DNA from: an uncultured Lachnospiraceae bacterium | Lineage (GTDB): Bacteria > Bacillota > Clostridia > Lachnospirales > Lachnospiraceae | Assembly: GCA_902473545.1 (NCBI GenBank) | Contig: CABRSG010000135.1 | Coordinates: forward strand, 1-6,499 | Reading direction: 5' to 3' | DNA length: 6,499 bases | Shown here: one piece after another, positions 5,794-6,499 of the stretch | How positions within the stretch are numbered: the stretch's first letter is position 1 | Layout: each line of letters starts with the position of its first letter | Position numbers and translations under genes: made by a program | The notes under the pieces: generated by a model | Told to the model about the DNA's origin: nothing | Database searches by the model: none | Seen by the model: the letters and a program-made list of their open reading frames with translations, nothing else

Positions 5794-5822
5794 AGTCTAT
5801 GATATCAGTCATTTGTGTTCAA
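5794..5822 (-). promoter_or_regulatory. Probable htrA promoter region
   Basis: Two overlapping readings exist on the minus strand. One is TTGAAC (5817-5822), a 17-nt spacer and TAGACT (5794-5799), with four of six matches in each box. The other is an extended -10, TGATATCAT (5799-5807), without a good -35. Either would give a leader of about 65 nt before the ATG at 5725. Confidence 0.45.
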
Positions 5823-5828
5823 TTTGTG
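5811..5828. repeat. Direct repeat at the htrA promoter
   Basis: ATTTGTG occurs at 5811-5817 and again at 5822-5828, one helical turn apart (11 nt). It overlaps and abuts the -35 area of the predicted promoter. Tandem repeats with this period are typical binding sites of OmpR-type response regulators, which control htrA in some Gram-positive bacteria through envelope-stress two-component systems. The match is short and AT-rich, so this is suggestive only. Confidence 0.35.
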
Positions 5829-5837
5829 ACAACAGTT

Positions 5838-6499
5838 TTAAAAAACTTTGTTTTTCCAATATTTTCTGTTCATAGAGCAGGCGAGCACGACGCGCCTCGG
5901 AAGCACGCGGTAGCGCCTGCCGAAAAAGTAGCCAAGATATTTGCAGCCGCTCTGCCAGACGAGCTTTGGCAGAAGGTCGATCCGCCCGCGTCTGCAAAGA
6001 AACGCCGCCGTGCTCTTTACAAGCCGGACGCCCTCTTTTTCCGACGGAACCTCCGCAAAAATTTCCGGGTGCTCCGCCTGGGAGACGGCGAGATCAAAGT
6101 TGCGCTTAAACTGCTCTTTGCCGCTGTAATTGTGCGAATGCACCACCTGCGCATCCGCCGCATAAGCGATCCTGTAGCCTGCCTTTATCAGCTTCGCCGC
6201 AAAGATCATGTCCTCGTTGAAGATTGCCTGTTTCTCAAAGCCGCCCAGCTTTTCATAGACGCTGCGCACATAGGCGGCGCACACATTGGAGCAGAAGTAC
6301 GTCTTAATTCCCAGCTCCGGCAGATCGCCTATGGATTTCACCCGGCTTTTTTCCCCGTAATTAAAGCTTCTTGTGTAGTGCTCCAGAAGACTGCAGTCCT
6401 TTGCCGGAAGCTGCCTTGCGTAAGCCGCCGCCACCTCGCCGCCGGCGTTTTCTCCAAGCTGCGCAGTCAGCCGCTCGATCAGATATTCGTCCGCCGGCA
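5838..6499 (-). CDS. Family 2 glycosyltransferase, C-terminal part, N-terminus beyond the window
   Basis: The frame ends at the TAA at 5838-5840 and is open to the right edge, so about 219 C-terminal residues are visible. The GTG at 6434 is internal: the frame upstream encodes PADEYLIERL, which matches the region just after the DxD-type motif in rhamnosyltransferase-like GT2 enzymes. Further along are SNVCAAYVRSVYEKLGGF and the acceptor/catalytic segment FNEDMIFAAKLIKAGYRI followed by VVHSHNYS, all typical of the GT-A fold. The last 80 residues are basic with a few hydrophobic stretches (around LGYFFG and VLPRRVVLA) and may associate with the membrane. It probably transfers a sugar from a nucleotide donor to a cell-surface polysaccharide; donor and acceptor cannot be told from this fragment. 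It lies 112 nt upstream of htrA with no clear terminator between, so some readthrough is possible. Confidence 0.9.
   Translation of the reverse strand, partial: PADEYLIERLTAQLGENAGGEVAAAYARQLPAKDCSLLEHYTRSFNYGEKSRVKSIGDLPELGIKTYFCSNVCAAYVRSVYEKLGGFEKQAIFNEDMIFAAKLIKAGYRIAYAADAQVVHSHNYSGKEQFKRNFDLAVSQAEHPEIFAEVPSEKEGVRLVKSTAAFLCRRGRIDLLPKLVWQSGCKYLGYFFGRRYRVLPRRVVLACSMNRKYWKNKVF

Overview
The window looks like a chromosomal core-genome segment from an anaerobic Clostridia member, most likely Lachnospiraceae-like. The grounds are a Gram-positive-type primary sigma factor without the large non-conserved insertion, a sporulation-type polysaccharide deacetylase, strong AGGAGG-like ribosome binding sites, and roughly balanced GC. 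The taxonomic call is inference; no rRNA or species marker is present.

Layout from left to right. (1) Positions 1-608, plus strand: the 3' part of an uncharacterised, probably exported protein with a long Thr/Glu/Gln-rich stalk and three CPYC...H modules that look metal-binding. It ends at a strong hairpin terminator (631-661). (2) All remaining genes lie on the minus strand, convergent with the first. Read in their own direction they are: a family 2 glycosyltransferase cut by the right edge (5838-6499); an HtrA/DegP-type membrane-anchored serine protease with one PDZ domain (4334-5725), which has its own promoter region and terminator; a ClpX-like AAA+ unfoldase with a zinc finger (2716-4161); the primary sigma factor RpoD (1599-2723), whose start overlaps the end of the ClpX-like gene by 8 nt; and a membrane-anchored NodB-fold polysaccharide deacetylase (752-1543).

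How the genes relate. HtrA degrades misfolded proteins outside the membrane, and the ClpX-like protein would unfold substrates in the cytoplasm, probably for ClpP because the IGF docking loop is intact. The ClpX-like gene and rpoD form a tightly coupled transcription unit behind a good extended -10 promoter (4230-4258), so an unfoldase and the housekeeping sigma factor appear to be made from one message. The deacetylase follows rpoD by 55 nt without an obvious terminator between them, although a perfect TATAAT box in that gap may give it its own transcript.

Most notable points. The ClpX-like protein keeps every ATPase, zinc-finger and ClpP-docking signature, but the RKH substrate-recognition loop reads SKN, and it carries an acidic N-terminal extension and a very basic linker, which suggests a specialised paralogue. 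The CPYC repeat protein may represent an undescribed extracytoplasmic domain. Several 13-nt-spaced inverted repeats occur in the intergenic regions, one of them wrapping the deacetylase ribosome binding site. No mobile element, CRISPR array, tRNA, rRNA or recognisable riboswitch was seen, and no gene-free stretch exceeds 300 bases.
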